Source: an uncultured Mycoplasma sp. (GTDB lineage: Bacteria > Bacillota_I > Bacilli_A > Mycoplasmatales > Metamycoplasmataceae). Taken from it: a DNA stretch of 15,003 bases. The translations under genes and the position numbers were made by a program. The DNA lies in the NCBI GenBank assembly GCA_946998935.1, contig CAMQBE010000002.1, positions 1 through 15,003 on the forward strand, in the 5' to 3' direction. The notes beneath the pieces were generated by a model, which made no database searches, had not been told where the DNA came from, and was given only the letters and a program-made list of their open reading frames with translations. This document shows, in pieces, positions 1 to 10,395 of this stretch; within the stretch, counting starts at the first letter, position 1, and each line of letters begins with the position of its first letter.

Positions 1-1
1 T

Positions 2-583
2 AAATGATTTGAAAAAGTGGGCGATGAAGCTGATGATTTAGTTGCAACTATGGCTCATAATAATCTTGAAGGCCAAAATTATGTATTTTCGAAAGATCGT
101 GATTTATTGCAACTTGTAAATCAAAATACATGTATAGTTAATCGTGCTAATAAAGCAAAAACCACACAAGCTTTTGATTATACAAATCTAGATAATTTTA
201 ATGAACGTTATGGTATTAGACCAGATCAAATTGCTGACTTTAAAGGATTGGCAGGCGATCCTTCAGATAATCTAAAAGGTGTACCTGGCATTGGAGATAA
301 AGGCGCTATAAAATTAATTCAAGAATTTGGTTCATTAGAAAATATTTACGACCAAATAGACAAGATTAAAGGCGCAACACAAACTAAATTAATTGAAGGG
401 AAAGAAGAAGGTTTCTTCTGCAAAAAGTTAGCTACTTTAAATTATGAAGTTGAAATGGATAGAGATATAAATTCTTATGTTTTTAAACCTAATATTGCAA
501 ATGGTATTGACAAATTAAATGAATATGGTTTAAATAATTCAATTAATAAAATAGCTAAAAGTGAAGCTTGAAATATCAAATAG
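2..583 (+). CDS. 5'-3' exonuclease (DNA polymerase I N-terminal-like), 5'-truncated by the window edge
   Basis: The visible part is 193 residues; the start lies upstream of the window. The frame contains the FEN/PolI-type nuclease signature: GDEADD near the visible N-terminus (acidic metal ligands), then FSKDRDLLQLV (Asp cluster), then AGDPSDNLKGVPGIGDKGA, which joins the last metal-binding Asp residues to the helix-three-turn-helix DNA-binding element. No polymerase domain follows, so this is a stand-alone exonuclease, as is usual in mycoplasmas; full-length relatives are about 290 aa, so roughly a third is missing. Its expected role is 5' flap and RNA-primer removal and repair. TGA at 5-7 and 569-571 is read as Trp; the second adds a C-terminal W-N-I-K before the TAG at 581-583. 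It is convergent with polC. The family is clear; a specific gene name is not. Confidence 0.93.
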
Positions 584-612
584 GTTTTTAACTAATTGTT
601 CTACTGTATAGT

Positions 613-643
613 AAAAAAAGAAAACGACGCTATGTCGTTTTCT
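613..643. terminator. Bidirectional intrinsic terminator between the exonuclease gene and polC
   Basis: A perfect 10-bp inverted repeat (619-628 with 634-643) encloses the 5-base loop GCTAT. On the minus strand the stem is followed by a run of T (the A-run at 613-618), so it is a textbook terminator for polC. For the plus-strand exonuclease gene the 3' arm itself ends in TTTTCT but has no further U-run, so termination there should be weaker. The polC stop codon (642-644) overlaps the base of the stem. Confidence 0.85.
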
Positions 644-3600
644 AGAATAAAGTTAATTGGTCTGTGGAAGCTAAGTTGATAAATATACTCATGTCTTCCA
701 TTTTTTTAGTTAAGGTCTTATTAACTGAAGTTCTTCTTGAAAAATCATCAATAGAGCTAAAAGGTTTTTGATTTCTAGCTTTGACTATTGAAACTGCAAC
801 AGCAGGACCTAAGCCGTCAATTGCTTCAAAAGGAGGAATTAAACATCCTTTATCATTATCAATGATTCATTCATGAGCTTGCGATTTTTCTAAATCAATA
901 TTAGTAATATAGAAACCTCTAGCGTACAACTCTTGAACTATTTCAAAAACAGGTATTAAGTCGTCTTCTTTAGTACTACGTTCATTTTTAGGTATAGCTA
1001 ATATAGCTGCTAAACGGTCTTTAGTTTTAGTGCCTTGTTTAATATCTATCATGCTTTCAAGTTCCAAAGCTTTAGCATGTGTAGCAAAATAACTTGCATA
1101 GTGAGCTAAAGGATAGTAGACCTTAAATCAAGCTATTCATCAAGCCATTAAGACATATGCTGTAGCATGGGCTTTAGGGAACATGTATTTGATTTTCTTC
1201 ATACTATCAATTTGCCATTGAGGTATTTTATAGCCTTTTAATTCTTTTTCTTCTTCGGGTGTTAAACCTTTACCTTTACGTACTTTTTCCATAACTTTAA
1301 AAGCAAAAGATTTTTCAACACCTTGGTGAATTAACATAGTCATAATGTCATCACGACAAGAAATAACATCCTTAATAGTAAAACCTTTTTTATTAATTAA
1401 TTCTTCAGCATTATTTAATCAAACATTTTCACCATGGCTTAAACCAGAGATAGAAATTAAGTCAGCAAAAGTTTTTGGATTAGCTTCATGCAACATTTGA
1501 CGTACAAAAGAAGTACCAAATTCAGGTAATCCTAATGCACCAGTAGGTTCACCGTTAATATCACTAGGCTTAATATTTAAACTTTTAGTTGAAGCAAAAA
1601 TACTCAAGACTTTAGGATCTTTTTTAGGCACTTCATTGATATTAACACCGGTATATCTTTCGAGCATTTTGATAATCGTAGGATTATCATGGCCTAGTAA
1701 GTCAAGCTTAAGTACATTATCATGAATAGCTTTATAGTCAAAGTGAGTAGTAAACCAGTCGGCTTCAACTTCGTTTGCAGGATAATTAACTGGAGTAAAG
1801 TCGGTAACGTCATATTCCTTTGGAATTATGACAATACCACCAGGGTGTTGCCCGGTTGTACGTTTAACCCCTTCTAATTTAGAAGCTAAATAAACAATAA
1901 AAGCATCATTAAAATCTTTATGTGTTTCTTCCATATAAGCTTTAACATAACCATAACCAGTTTTAGGAGCGACTTTTGAAATTGTTCCAGCTTTAAAAGT
2001 ATGGCTTTCACCAAAAAGTTTTCTAACTTCTTTGTGAATTTCTCCTTGGAAATCACCAGAGAAGTTTAAGTCAATATCAGGGACTTTATCAGCTTTAAAA
2101 CCTAAGAAAGTTTCAAAAGGGATACCTTGGCCATCACTAGTCATCTTGTTATGGCATTCAGGACAATTTTTATCTGGTAAATCAAAGCCACTTGTTATTT
2201 CGGGCATATTTGCAAATTCAAAATGCTTGCATTTTTCACATAAATAATGAGGTTCAAGTGGGTTAACTTCAGATATACCACAAAGGGTTGCAACAAAAGA
2301 AGAACCTACTGATCCACGGCTACCAACAACATAACCTGAATCATTTGATTTTTTGATTAAACGGTAACTAATTCAATAGATAACACTAAAACCATAATTA
2401 ATAATAGGATTTAATTCCGCTTCTATTCTTTTTTCTAAAACTTCAGGTATTTTTTCACCATATTTTTTGTGTGCATTTTCATAAACTAAAGCGCGTAGTT
2501 TATTAGCTGAATCATCGAAAATAGGAGTATATAACTTGTCTTTAATAACTTGGATGTTTTCACACATGTTGGCTATTTTTTGGCTATTATCAATAACCAC
2601 TTCTTCAATTAATTTTTTGTCGCCTAAAAAAGCAAATTGATCAAGCATTTCTTGAGTGGTTAAAAATTGTTGATTTGGGATAAATAATTTTTTACCTGTA
2701 CTTGCGCGTTTATAATCATATAAATAGTGTCTTGCGTTCTTGATGCCTTTTGCGTAAACAAGTATTTCATAGGATAATTTGTCATTTAGATCAAGGTATC
2801 TTACATCACCAGTAGCTACTGGAATTTTATGATGTTTTATAGCTTCATTAATAATATCTTTAAGTCCATATTCAAGTTGTTCTTGTGTTATAGAACCATC
2901 TTCAACTCAGTGGCTAAAAACTTGCGGTGCAGGTATTTCTACATAGTCCACCCGTGAAAGTTTATCTAGAAAATCTTCATGACTTCTATAGAAGTAACTT
3001 TCATATAATAAACTCTTCAAAGTGCCTGAACCAATAAGAAGATTTTCTTTGTTTTTTAAATCATCTCAAAAAATCTTAGAGCCACAGTTTAAGTTGGTGA
3101 TTAAAGATTCATTTAATAATTCAAATTGTTCTTTTAAGCCTGCTTGGTTTTTAGCTAAGACACTCACTTCATAAGCAAAAGTTTTCTTGTATAAATCTTC
3201 AGAAGTAAAGCTTTTTAATCGTTCAAAAGTATCAATATGTTGCTTGATGTTAAGACTATTCATTAAGTTAATTCAAACTTTAGCTAATACAGTTGCATCA
3301 TAGTCCCCACGGTGAGCAACATTAGGATCATAATCAACTCCATAACGAGTTGAAACATCTTCTAGTTTATGCTTTTTAGCTTCAGGGTTAGTAATACGTG
3401 AAACAACTAAAGAGTCTACTACAGTAACATGAGGGAATGGCATGTTATTTTCTCTAAATTTTTCTTTTAAGAAATTAAAGTCAAATGTTGCATTGTGAGC
3501 TATAGCTACTTTGCCATTTAAATCATCATAAATAGCTTTTAAAGCGTCTTTAATATCAAGACCCTTAGTTTGTAGCATTTCATTAGTAATACCAGTTAAA

Positions 3601-5060
3601 TTTTTAGTGAAATAATTAATTGGTTTTTTAGTTTTAACAAACATTTGCTTAGTTTTACCAAGTTTTAGATTCTTTTGAATAGTAATCGAACCATATTCAA
3701 TCAATTCAGCAAACTTAGGGCTTAGACCTGATGTTTCAATATCAAATGATACATATTCAACATCTTTTAATTTGCCATTTAACGTTTCACCTAATAATAC
3801 ATTATTGCTTTTGTCAATAATTGAGAAACTAACACCATAAAGAGCTTTAATGCCAACGGCTTTAGCAGTATTGTAAAATTTAGGGAAGCCTTGAGCACCA
3901 TCGGTGTCCATAATAGCTACCGCAGACATATCAAAAGCTTTTGCTTGCAAAGCAACACTTTCAGGTTCAATTAAACTATCCATGGTGTTCATTTTTGAAC
4001 ATACATGCAATTCAACTCTTTTTCTATTTTTAGGTGCATTATCTTTTCTTATTGGATATGGATTTTCAATAGGAGCTACTGTATTAACAAATATTGAGTT
4101 TTCTTTTTTACCATTACGATAATTTTGGTCAACGCTACCAGTTACTTTAACTCATTGGCCATCAACTAAAAATTCTTTTTCTTTTTTGCTAAAGTCTTCA
4201 TTTCTAAATCATTTATTTTCAATTGCATTTTTATAATCAGTTAAACCAAAAGTACATACAAACTTGTTATTTTTTGATGTGCTAAAAGCAATATTGAATA
4301 GTCTTCCGCTGAAACTTACATTTGTTTTATTTTCCGCTTTTGAGATATTATCAATATCCATTGTTTCATAACTTCTTCTAGCTCATGAACGGCCAGAAAA
4401 TGAATTAAACTTGTTAGCATTAGATAAAGCTATTTCTTCTTTTTTATCAGCAATTAATTGTTCTTCAATTAATTTCTTTTTAGCGATGTTTTTTCTTTCT
4501 TCATCAGCTTTAATTTTGGCCATTTGTTCTTCAGTTATTTCTTCTTTAGGCTTTAAGCCAAAATAGAAGTTCATATTAGAAAAGCCGTATTTGCGTAATC
4601 TATTAAACAAAGAATTCATAAGTGATTCAAATGTTTCAACGTCGCTTTTTTTGTAAACGATTATTGAAAGATTATTACCATCAATTTTCATATATCTGTC
4701 AAAATTAAACTCTCTTAATTTGGCATATTTTGGCCTTTTAGCTCTAACGGCGTCAATAAAAGGCATGATATTTTCTTTTTTATATTGGTCTTGGTGGAAA
4801 TCATATTTTTGGACAACGTTAGCTATATGATTGGCTTTTAGTGCATTTCTAAAAGCTAAAAAAGATTCAACATTCACAACATTGTTAAATTTAATAAGAA
4901 TTGTCAATTCATCTTTTTCGTTATTATAATTGCTCTCAACTAGCTCAGCAGTCTTTAAATCATCACCATATTCAAAGCCTAGTTTTGTGCAAAACTTAAT
5001 AAACTTTTTGTTGTTTTTTATATCCATTGTGTCGTCCATAGTATTAATAATTATAGACAT
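642..5060 (-). CDS. polC: DNA polymerase III alpha subunit, PolC type (Gram-positive replicative polymerase)
   Basis: 1472 aa, close to the ~1440 aa of Bacillus PolC. This is the leading-strand replicative polymerase with built-in proofreading. Visible order: N-terminal domain (about 1-220), OB-fold (about 230-345), PHP domain (about 346-760) split by a DEDDh exonuclease (about 435-590), zinc finger, palm/fingers, C-terminal tail. The exonuclease set is complete: D440 and E442 (FDIETSG), D527 ([11 protein letters not shown]), H583 and D588 (HRGDYDA). The zinc finger is C941, C944, C966, C969. Polymerase Asp residues are D995 and D997 (PDIDLNFSG) and D1120 (LDLLGHD). The last residues, DQLTLF, match the beta-clamp-binding QLSLF tail. 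Many TGA codons encode Trp. The PHP metal site is degenerate (see findings). The ATG at 5058-5060 has no Shine-Dalgarno; ATGs at codons 8 and 12 are alternative starts. It lies 236 bp downstream of the DUF3137-like gene on the same strand. Confidence 0.97.
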
Positions 5061-5224
5061 AATTTACATACTAAAAATAAGAAATAAAAAATATTTTTTT
5101 AAAGCAAAAAAACGAAAAAATGAAACAAATAAATAAATTTTTTAGATATATTTCGATTTTACTAATTTAACTATGAATAAGCTATATTAAGAAATAAAGA
5201 TCATGTATTATTTATATTTTTATT

Positions 5225-5252
5225 ATGAAAATTAAATATTCCCAATTTTCAT
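5225..5252. repeat. 9-bp inverted repeat in the spacer between the DUF3137-like gene and polC
   Basis: ATGAAAATT (5225-5233) and its exact complement AATTTTCAT (5244-5252) flank a 10-base loop. The stem is AT-rich and has no clean U-run on either side, so it is at best a weak terminator or a processing or binding site. The rest of the 236-bp spacer (5061-5296) is AT-rich; I see no gene or convincing -35/-10 pair for polC in it. Confidence 0.4.
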
Positions 5253-5296
5253 TTAGTCAAAAATTAGAATAAAAAAATGACTTCTATAATTTAATC

Positions 5297-6349
5297 TTAT
5301 TTATTGTTGTAATAACTTGAGGCAATAGGCAAATTAAAAGCTAGATATAATGTGTAGAGATCATTAAGCAAATCATCAGAGACCACTTTAATGACATTAT
5401 CTTCTTTTAAGTTGAACTCTGGCATCACTATACTTAATAAATTGCCAGTAGAATTGAATCAACCAACAATATTGTTTTGATTGTGGATCATACCTAAATT
5501 TGGAATTAAATAATCTTTTTGGTTTACTACGTTAACATAATTTTCTAAAACTAAAGGTGTATAAATTTGTCTTATTTTTAACGCATTGCTAGCATAAGGA
5601 GTAAATAGTTTATTAAATTCCTTATTTTCAAAATTAATATTTTGTTTTAGAGCAAAGTTAGAAACACTTCTTGTACCGATAACAATATTGTAAGCTTCTT
5701 TATCAGGCTTGTTAAAGTAGATTGAATATACACAAGCATGAATTGTTCTTCATCGTTTAATTTTCTTTCTTTTATTATCTTTAATATTTGTCTTTGACTT
5801 ATAAGAAAATTCATAAAGCGAATATTTGAAGCCGCGGTCATCAATAAAGTTTAAATTATTGGTTATTTCTAAAAATATAGAATTTGTTGGTATTGCGTTT
5901 GTACCAATTAAGCTAATAGCTAAAGTTCTAGCGTTATCATCATCACTCTCTAAATCATTAACATGATAATTTCATTTTTCCATGATATTAAAACCTATAG
6001 TTGACATAGATAATCTTTCTCTATATTTAGTCTTAATTTCATTATGATTTACTCTTCCAAAAGCGTATGTAACTACGCCTAATATTAAGAATATAATGGT
6101 AATAGAAAATCATATTTTTATGTTGATTGTACCAGATTCAACATTTAGCAAACCATAAGCAAAGAGTGGTATATCAACTGCTAAAATAATTGTTCCTAAT
6201 ATCAAGCAAATTTTCGAATTAATAAGAAGTTTTTGTAACTTTTTGCTACTTATTTCTTTTACATTTTTACTTACTTCATCCTTAATTTCTTGTCCGTATT
6301 TTTCTTTAAAATCTTTGTAAGAGATGAATTTTTTGTCTTGAATATCCAT
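5297..6349 (-). CDS. Membrane protein resembling the DUF3137 family, function unknown
   Basis: 350 aa from the ATG at 6347-6349 to the TAA at 5297-5299. A charged N-terminus (about 1-45) leads to two hydrophobic helices, about 46-68 and 78-97, split by a short polar loop. A soluble region of about 250 residues follows, probably cytoplasmic. It contains NFENKEFNKLFTPYASNAL followed by KIRQIYTPLVLENYV, resembling the conserved part of DUF3137 proteins, which have the same two-helix-then-domain layout. That family has no known function. TGA encodes Trp at residue 80 and elsewhere. The frame is open upstream to about 6480 without an ATG; TTG at 6401-6403 is an alternative start (368 aa), but the extra stretch uses GAG and CAG, which are rare in this window, and a TATAAT box sits inside it, so I prefer the ATG. 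It is divergent from rpoB and upstream of polC on the same strand. Confidence 0.75.
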
Positions 6350-6355
6350 ATTCAA

Positions 6356-6361
6356 ATTATA
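6356..6361 (-). promoter_or_regulatory. Candidate -10 box (TATAAT) for a leaderless DUF3137-like mRNA
   Basis: On the minus strand a perfect TATAAT is followed by six bases (TTGAAT) and then the ATG at 6349. A start seven bases after the box would make the A of ATG the first transcribed base. I see no good -35 at 17 bp (AGTTAT), which is common in mycoplasma promoters, and no Shine-Dalgarno before the ATG. AT-rich DNA gives chance TATAAT matches, so this is moderate evidence. Confidence 0.45.
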
Positions 6362-6563
6362 CAAAAAATCTAATAAACATAACTGCTCAATGCTGTTATG
6401 CAATCCTCATTTTGTTATTATTTCATTTAAATTAGTTATGAAAAAATATTCAATTATCTTGTTTTTAAGAGCGTTTTAAAAAGAATATTTGTTTATATAA
6501 AAATTTACTCGCTTTTACTTTTAACACTATTTTATAGTAAAAAACAGAAAAGCTTAAAATTGA
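6362..6563. other. Non-coding part of the divergent intergenic region
   Basis: AT-rich spacer between the DUF3137-like gene (-) and rpoB (+). The minus-strand frame of the DUF3137-like gene remains open to about 6480 but lacks an ATG. A short palindrome, ACTAT-TTT-ATAGT, lies near 6527-6539. On the minus strand this gives TATAAA-like sequence that could act as another -10 box. I see no RNA gene or protein worth calling. Confidence 0.4.
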
Positions 6564-6581
6564 TTTTTTTTTTTTTTTTTT
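6564..6581 (+). repeat. Homopolymer tract of 18 T upstream of the rpoBC promoter
   Basis: Eighteen consecutive T residues, flanked by AAAATT (6556-6561) and AATTTT (6585-6590). It is the longest homopolymer I see in the window. It lies about 66 bp upstream of the rpoBC -10 box and about 215 bp upstream of the ATG of the divergent gene. Tracts of this length are prone to replication slippage, so length may vary between cells or between sequencing reads. Confidence 0.95.
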
Positions 6582-6600
6582 GAGAATTTTGAACCAACTA

Positions 6601-6653
6601 AAAAAAGTTAAAAAATTTGCTTTTGTTTTTAGACTTCTCTGCTAAAATATAAT
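6601..6653 (+). promoter_or_regulatory. rpoBC promoter with UP-like A-tract
   Basis: A perfect -10 box TATAAT lies at 6648-6653, giving a predicted start near 6660. The best -35 is weak: TTGTTT at 6623-6628 with a 19-bp spacer. An A-rich block at 6601-6615 falls at about -59 to -45, where an UP element would contact the alpha-subunit C-terminal domains and could compensate for the poor -35. It is the only strong -10 within 200 bp of rpoB in the right direction. The resulting leader would be about 110 nt. Confidence 0.7.
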
Positions 6654-6677
6654 CACGCTTATTATTACATACAAGAA

Positions 6678-6760
6678 TTTAATACTTAGGAGGCTGATTT
6701 CCAAAGCTATTAACCGCAACATGTTCGTATGGTAAGTGTTTAATTTTTTTATTGAAGGAG
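6678..6760 (+). promoter_or_regulatory. Potentially structured rpoB leader (attenuator-like stem, orphan SD, 4-codon ORF, rpoB SD)
   Basis: Bases 6681-6688 can pair with 6733-6740 (8 bp with one U.G), continuing after one mismatch into A-U pairs. The right arm runs directly into seven T (6744-6750), like a terminator with a long loop. The loop holds a strong AGGAGG (6688-6693) with no ATG at normal distance; a local GGAG/TTCC hairpin (6689-6692 with 6699-6702) could mask it. A mini-ORF M-F-V-W-stop (6721-6735) ends in the right arm of the stem. The rpoB Shine-Dalgarno GAAGGAG (6754-6760) follows, 10 nt from the ATG. The pairing is visible by eye; a regulatory role is inference. Confidence 0.4.
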
Positions 6761-6770
6761 TATTAATTGT

Positions 6771-9700
6771 ATGAGTGTTACAACAGGAAATAAAACTAAA
6801 TACCCTTACAAAGTGCACAAATTTGGTCCTATTACTGAACGCCGTGATTATTCAGTAACTAAATTTACTTGACCAGTTCCAGATTTGTTGGCAACAAGTA
6901 AAGAATCATTTGAATGGTTCAAAAAAACTGGTATTGAAGAATGCTTAAGAGAACATTACCCAATATCATCAGCAAATAAAAAAGTCGTTATTGAATATAT
7001 TCCAAATAGCGCAAGATTAGAAGCATCAGGAAAAGAATATGAAGCAATTACTGAAGCTAAAGTTAAAGGTACTAACTATGCTGCAAAATTAGTTGCTAAA
7101 TTCAAAGCAAGTATTGAAGAAACCGGGGTTGTTACTCAACCTATTGATGTTCTTTTAGGGGAAGTTCCTCTTATGACTTCAGGCGGATCGTTTGTTATTA
7201 ACGGTAGTGAAAAAGTTATCGTTAGTCAATTGATTCGTTCACCTGGAGCTTACTTTGGTCGTGGTGTTCGTAATAAACAATCAGATGACTTGTTTAACAA
7301 AGTTGAAATTCTTCCTCGTATTGGTTCATGAGTAGAAATTTCACATAAAGTTACTACAAAAAGTCCAGATAGCGTAAAGATTAAGATAGATAAGAACAAG
7401 AATGTTAATTTAGCTACTTTCCTAGGAGCTATTGGTTTAAACAAAGATGATATTCACTATCTTTTCGGCAATAGTGATGTTTTGAACGAAACTCTAAAGA
7501 AAGACAAGAAAATTACAAGTGATGAAGATTTCAATCAAGTAATTAAGAACTGCCAAGAAGAATTATTTAGAATTATTCGTCGTGGAGATCGTATTACTGA
7601 TGAATCAACTACTAACTTGCTTTCAAGTATCTTATTCCACAAAAAACGTTATAACCTTTCAGAAACTGGTAGATACATGCTTAACAAAAAGCTTAATGTA
7701 GTAGATCGTATTTCTGGAACTTTATTAGCTCAAGATATTACTTTAATTGGCAAAGATGGTAAAGAAGAACATCACAAAAAAGGTACAGTTATTAACCATA
7801 AGCTAGCTGTTTTAATACAAAAGAATTTTGACAATGGTACTTTACCATCAGTTGATATTCGTGGTATTAACGCAGATGTGGTTTATGCAAAATTATTACA
7901 AGATCCATCTAACGCAGCCCTTAAAAAACGTACTAAGATGGTAACAATTTTAGTATACCCAAGTCGTAGATGAATGGGCAGAGGTAAAGACCCTGTTAGA
8001 GTTATTGGTAATGATCCAAAATCAGTAGAACAACATTTACTTATTTCAGATATTATTGCTGCAATCAACTACTACTTTAACTTACTTGATGGTATTGGTC
8101 AAGATGATGATCCAGACTCAATGACTAACAAACGTATTGTTGCTGTAGGTGAATTATTGCAAAATCAATTAAACGTAGGTTTATCAAAACTTGAAAAAAC
8201 TACACGTGAAAGAATGGGAGCTAAAGAACCTGACAAAGTGACACCTAAAAATGTTACAAACAACAAACTCATTTCTAACCAAATGAAAACATTCTTTAAC
8301 TCATCAAAACTTTCACAATTTATGGACCAAATTAACCCATTAGCAGAAATTGCTAATAAACGTCGTATTACTTCTCTAGGCCCTGGTGGACTTAACCGTG
8401 ATACTGCACAATTCGAAGTTCGTGACGTTCATGCAACTCACTATGGTCGTATTTGTCCTATTGAAACTCCTGAGGGACCTAACATCGGTCTTATCTTAAA
8501 CTTTGCAACCTATGCTAAAGTAAACGAATATGGCTTCTTACAAACTCCATACTTCAAAGTTGAAGATGGTGTGGTTGATTATTCAGAAGTTCACTATTTA
8601 ACTGCTTTTGAAGAAATTGGTTACAATATTGCTCAATCAACTATTAGTATTGATGAAAATAATCGTTTAACTGATAAAAACATTACTATGCGTCAAAACT
8701 ATACTTATATCATGGGTACCCCAAAAGATATTGATTATATCGAAGTAGCTCCTCGTCAAATGGTTTCTGTCGCTGCTGGTTGTGTTCCATTCTTGGAAAA
8801 TGATGACGCTAACCGTGCATTGATGGCTTCTAACATGCAACGTCAAGCAGTTCCTTTGCTTGAAACAGAAGCTCCTTTTGTAGCAACTGGTATTGAAGCT
8901 GATATTGCTAAATATTCTTCAGCTAATTTCACTGCTAAAAATGATGGTATTGTTGAATATGTTGATGGCGAAAAAATCAAAATTAGAAACACCAAAAAAA
9001 CACTTGATACTTATAACTTGCAAAACTTCCAACGTTCAAATCAAGATACATGTATTACACAAAAACCTATTGTTCATGAAGGCCAAGAAGTTCATAAAGG
9101 TGATTTACTTGTTGATGGTTCATCATTTAAAGATGGCGAATTAGCTTTAGGCAAAAACGTTTTAGTGGCCTTCACAACATATAAAGGTTATAACTATGAA
9201 GATGCTGTTGTTTTGAACGAAAGATTAGTTAAAGACGACGTCTTTACATCAATCCACATTGAAGAACAAACTATTCAATTTAGAACTTCAAAAGCTGGTG
9301 ATGATGAATTAACTAGAGATATTCCAAACGTATCAAAACAAGCAATTAGATTCTTAGATGAACATGGTATTGTTCGTGTTGGTTCAGAAGTTGTTCCAGG
9401 TGATGTTTTAGTTGGTCGTGTTAGCCCTAAAGGTGATGATAATCCTAGCCAAGAAGAAAAACTTCTTTCAGCAGTTTTACAACAAAGACAACTTGCTGTT
9501 AAAGACACTTCATTAAAAGTTAAAAACGGACACTCAGGTACTGTTATTGGAGTTGAAGTGTTAAACCGTGAAAACGGTGACCAACTTGAAGATGGTATCG
9601 ATAAAATTGTTAAAGTTTCTATCGCAACCAAACGTAAGATTAAAGTCGGCGATAAGATGTCAGGTCGTCACGGTAACAAAGGTGTTGTTTCAATCGTTTT

Positions 9701-10395
9701 ACCTGAAGAAGACATGCCTTATCTTGAAGATGGTACACCAGTAGATGTTATGCTTAACCCTCAAGGTGTTCCTTCTCGTATGAACATCGGTCAAGTACTT
9801 GAATTACATTTAGGTATGGCTGCAAGAAATCTTAAATGTAAATTTGTTACTCCTGTTTTTGATGGTATTAAAAAAGAAGCTATTGCTGATGTAATGAGCG
9901 AAGCTAACTTGTCTTTAACTGGTAAACAAACTTTAATAGATCCTATTACTGGTCGTAAGTTTGATCACCCAGTTTCTGTTGGTGTTATGTACATGCTCAA
10001 ACTTAACCACATGGTTGACGATAAGATGCACTCACGTTCTGTTGGACCTTACTCATTGATTACTCAACAACCTCTTGGTGGTAAAAGTCAAAATGGTGGT
10101 CAACGTTTTGGTGAAATGGAAACTTGAGCACTTGAATCTTATGGTGCATCAAATGTATTACAAGAAATACTTACTTATAAATCAGATGATATTAATGGAC
10201 GTAATCAACTCTATGCTGCACTTGCAAGTGGTAGAGAATTGCCTAAACCAGGTGTTCCTGAATCATTTAACGTTTTAAGCTATGAATTAAAGGGATTGGG
10301 AATGAAATTGGATGTTCAACATGCTAACGAAAATGAAGAAGAAGATGATGAATTGCTTCTTCAACACTTCGATGTTAAAAATGTAGGAGGTTTAA

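Noticed and set aside
3904-4122. Plus-strand 72-codon ORF antisense to polC
   Set aside because: It overlaps the conserved PolC OB/PHP region entirely, has no independent support and is best read as a shadow of polC.
642-5060. Apparent break-up of polC into many fragments, suggesting a pseudogene
   Set aside because: All fragments share one frame and every break is a TGA at Trp-compatible positions. With code 4 the gene is intact.
5647-5844. Minus-strand 65-codon ORF inside the DUF3137-like gene
   Set aside because: It is in a different frame from the gene, which reads through this stretch with TGA as Trp and shows the family-like sequence there. It is a shadow.
6438-6479. Plus-strand 13-codon ORF beginning M-K-K-Y with a hydrophobic run, resembling the start of a signal peptide
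   Set aside because: It stops after 13 codons, has no Shine-Dalgarno and lies in AT-rich spacer. A chance ORF is more likely.
6678-6750. L10-type leader or T-box riboswitch upstream of rpoB
   Set aside because: There is no rplJ-rplL downstream and no TGGTACCGCG-like T-box sequence. The pairing seen does not match either class that I can recognise.
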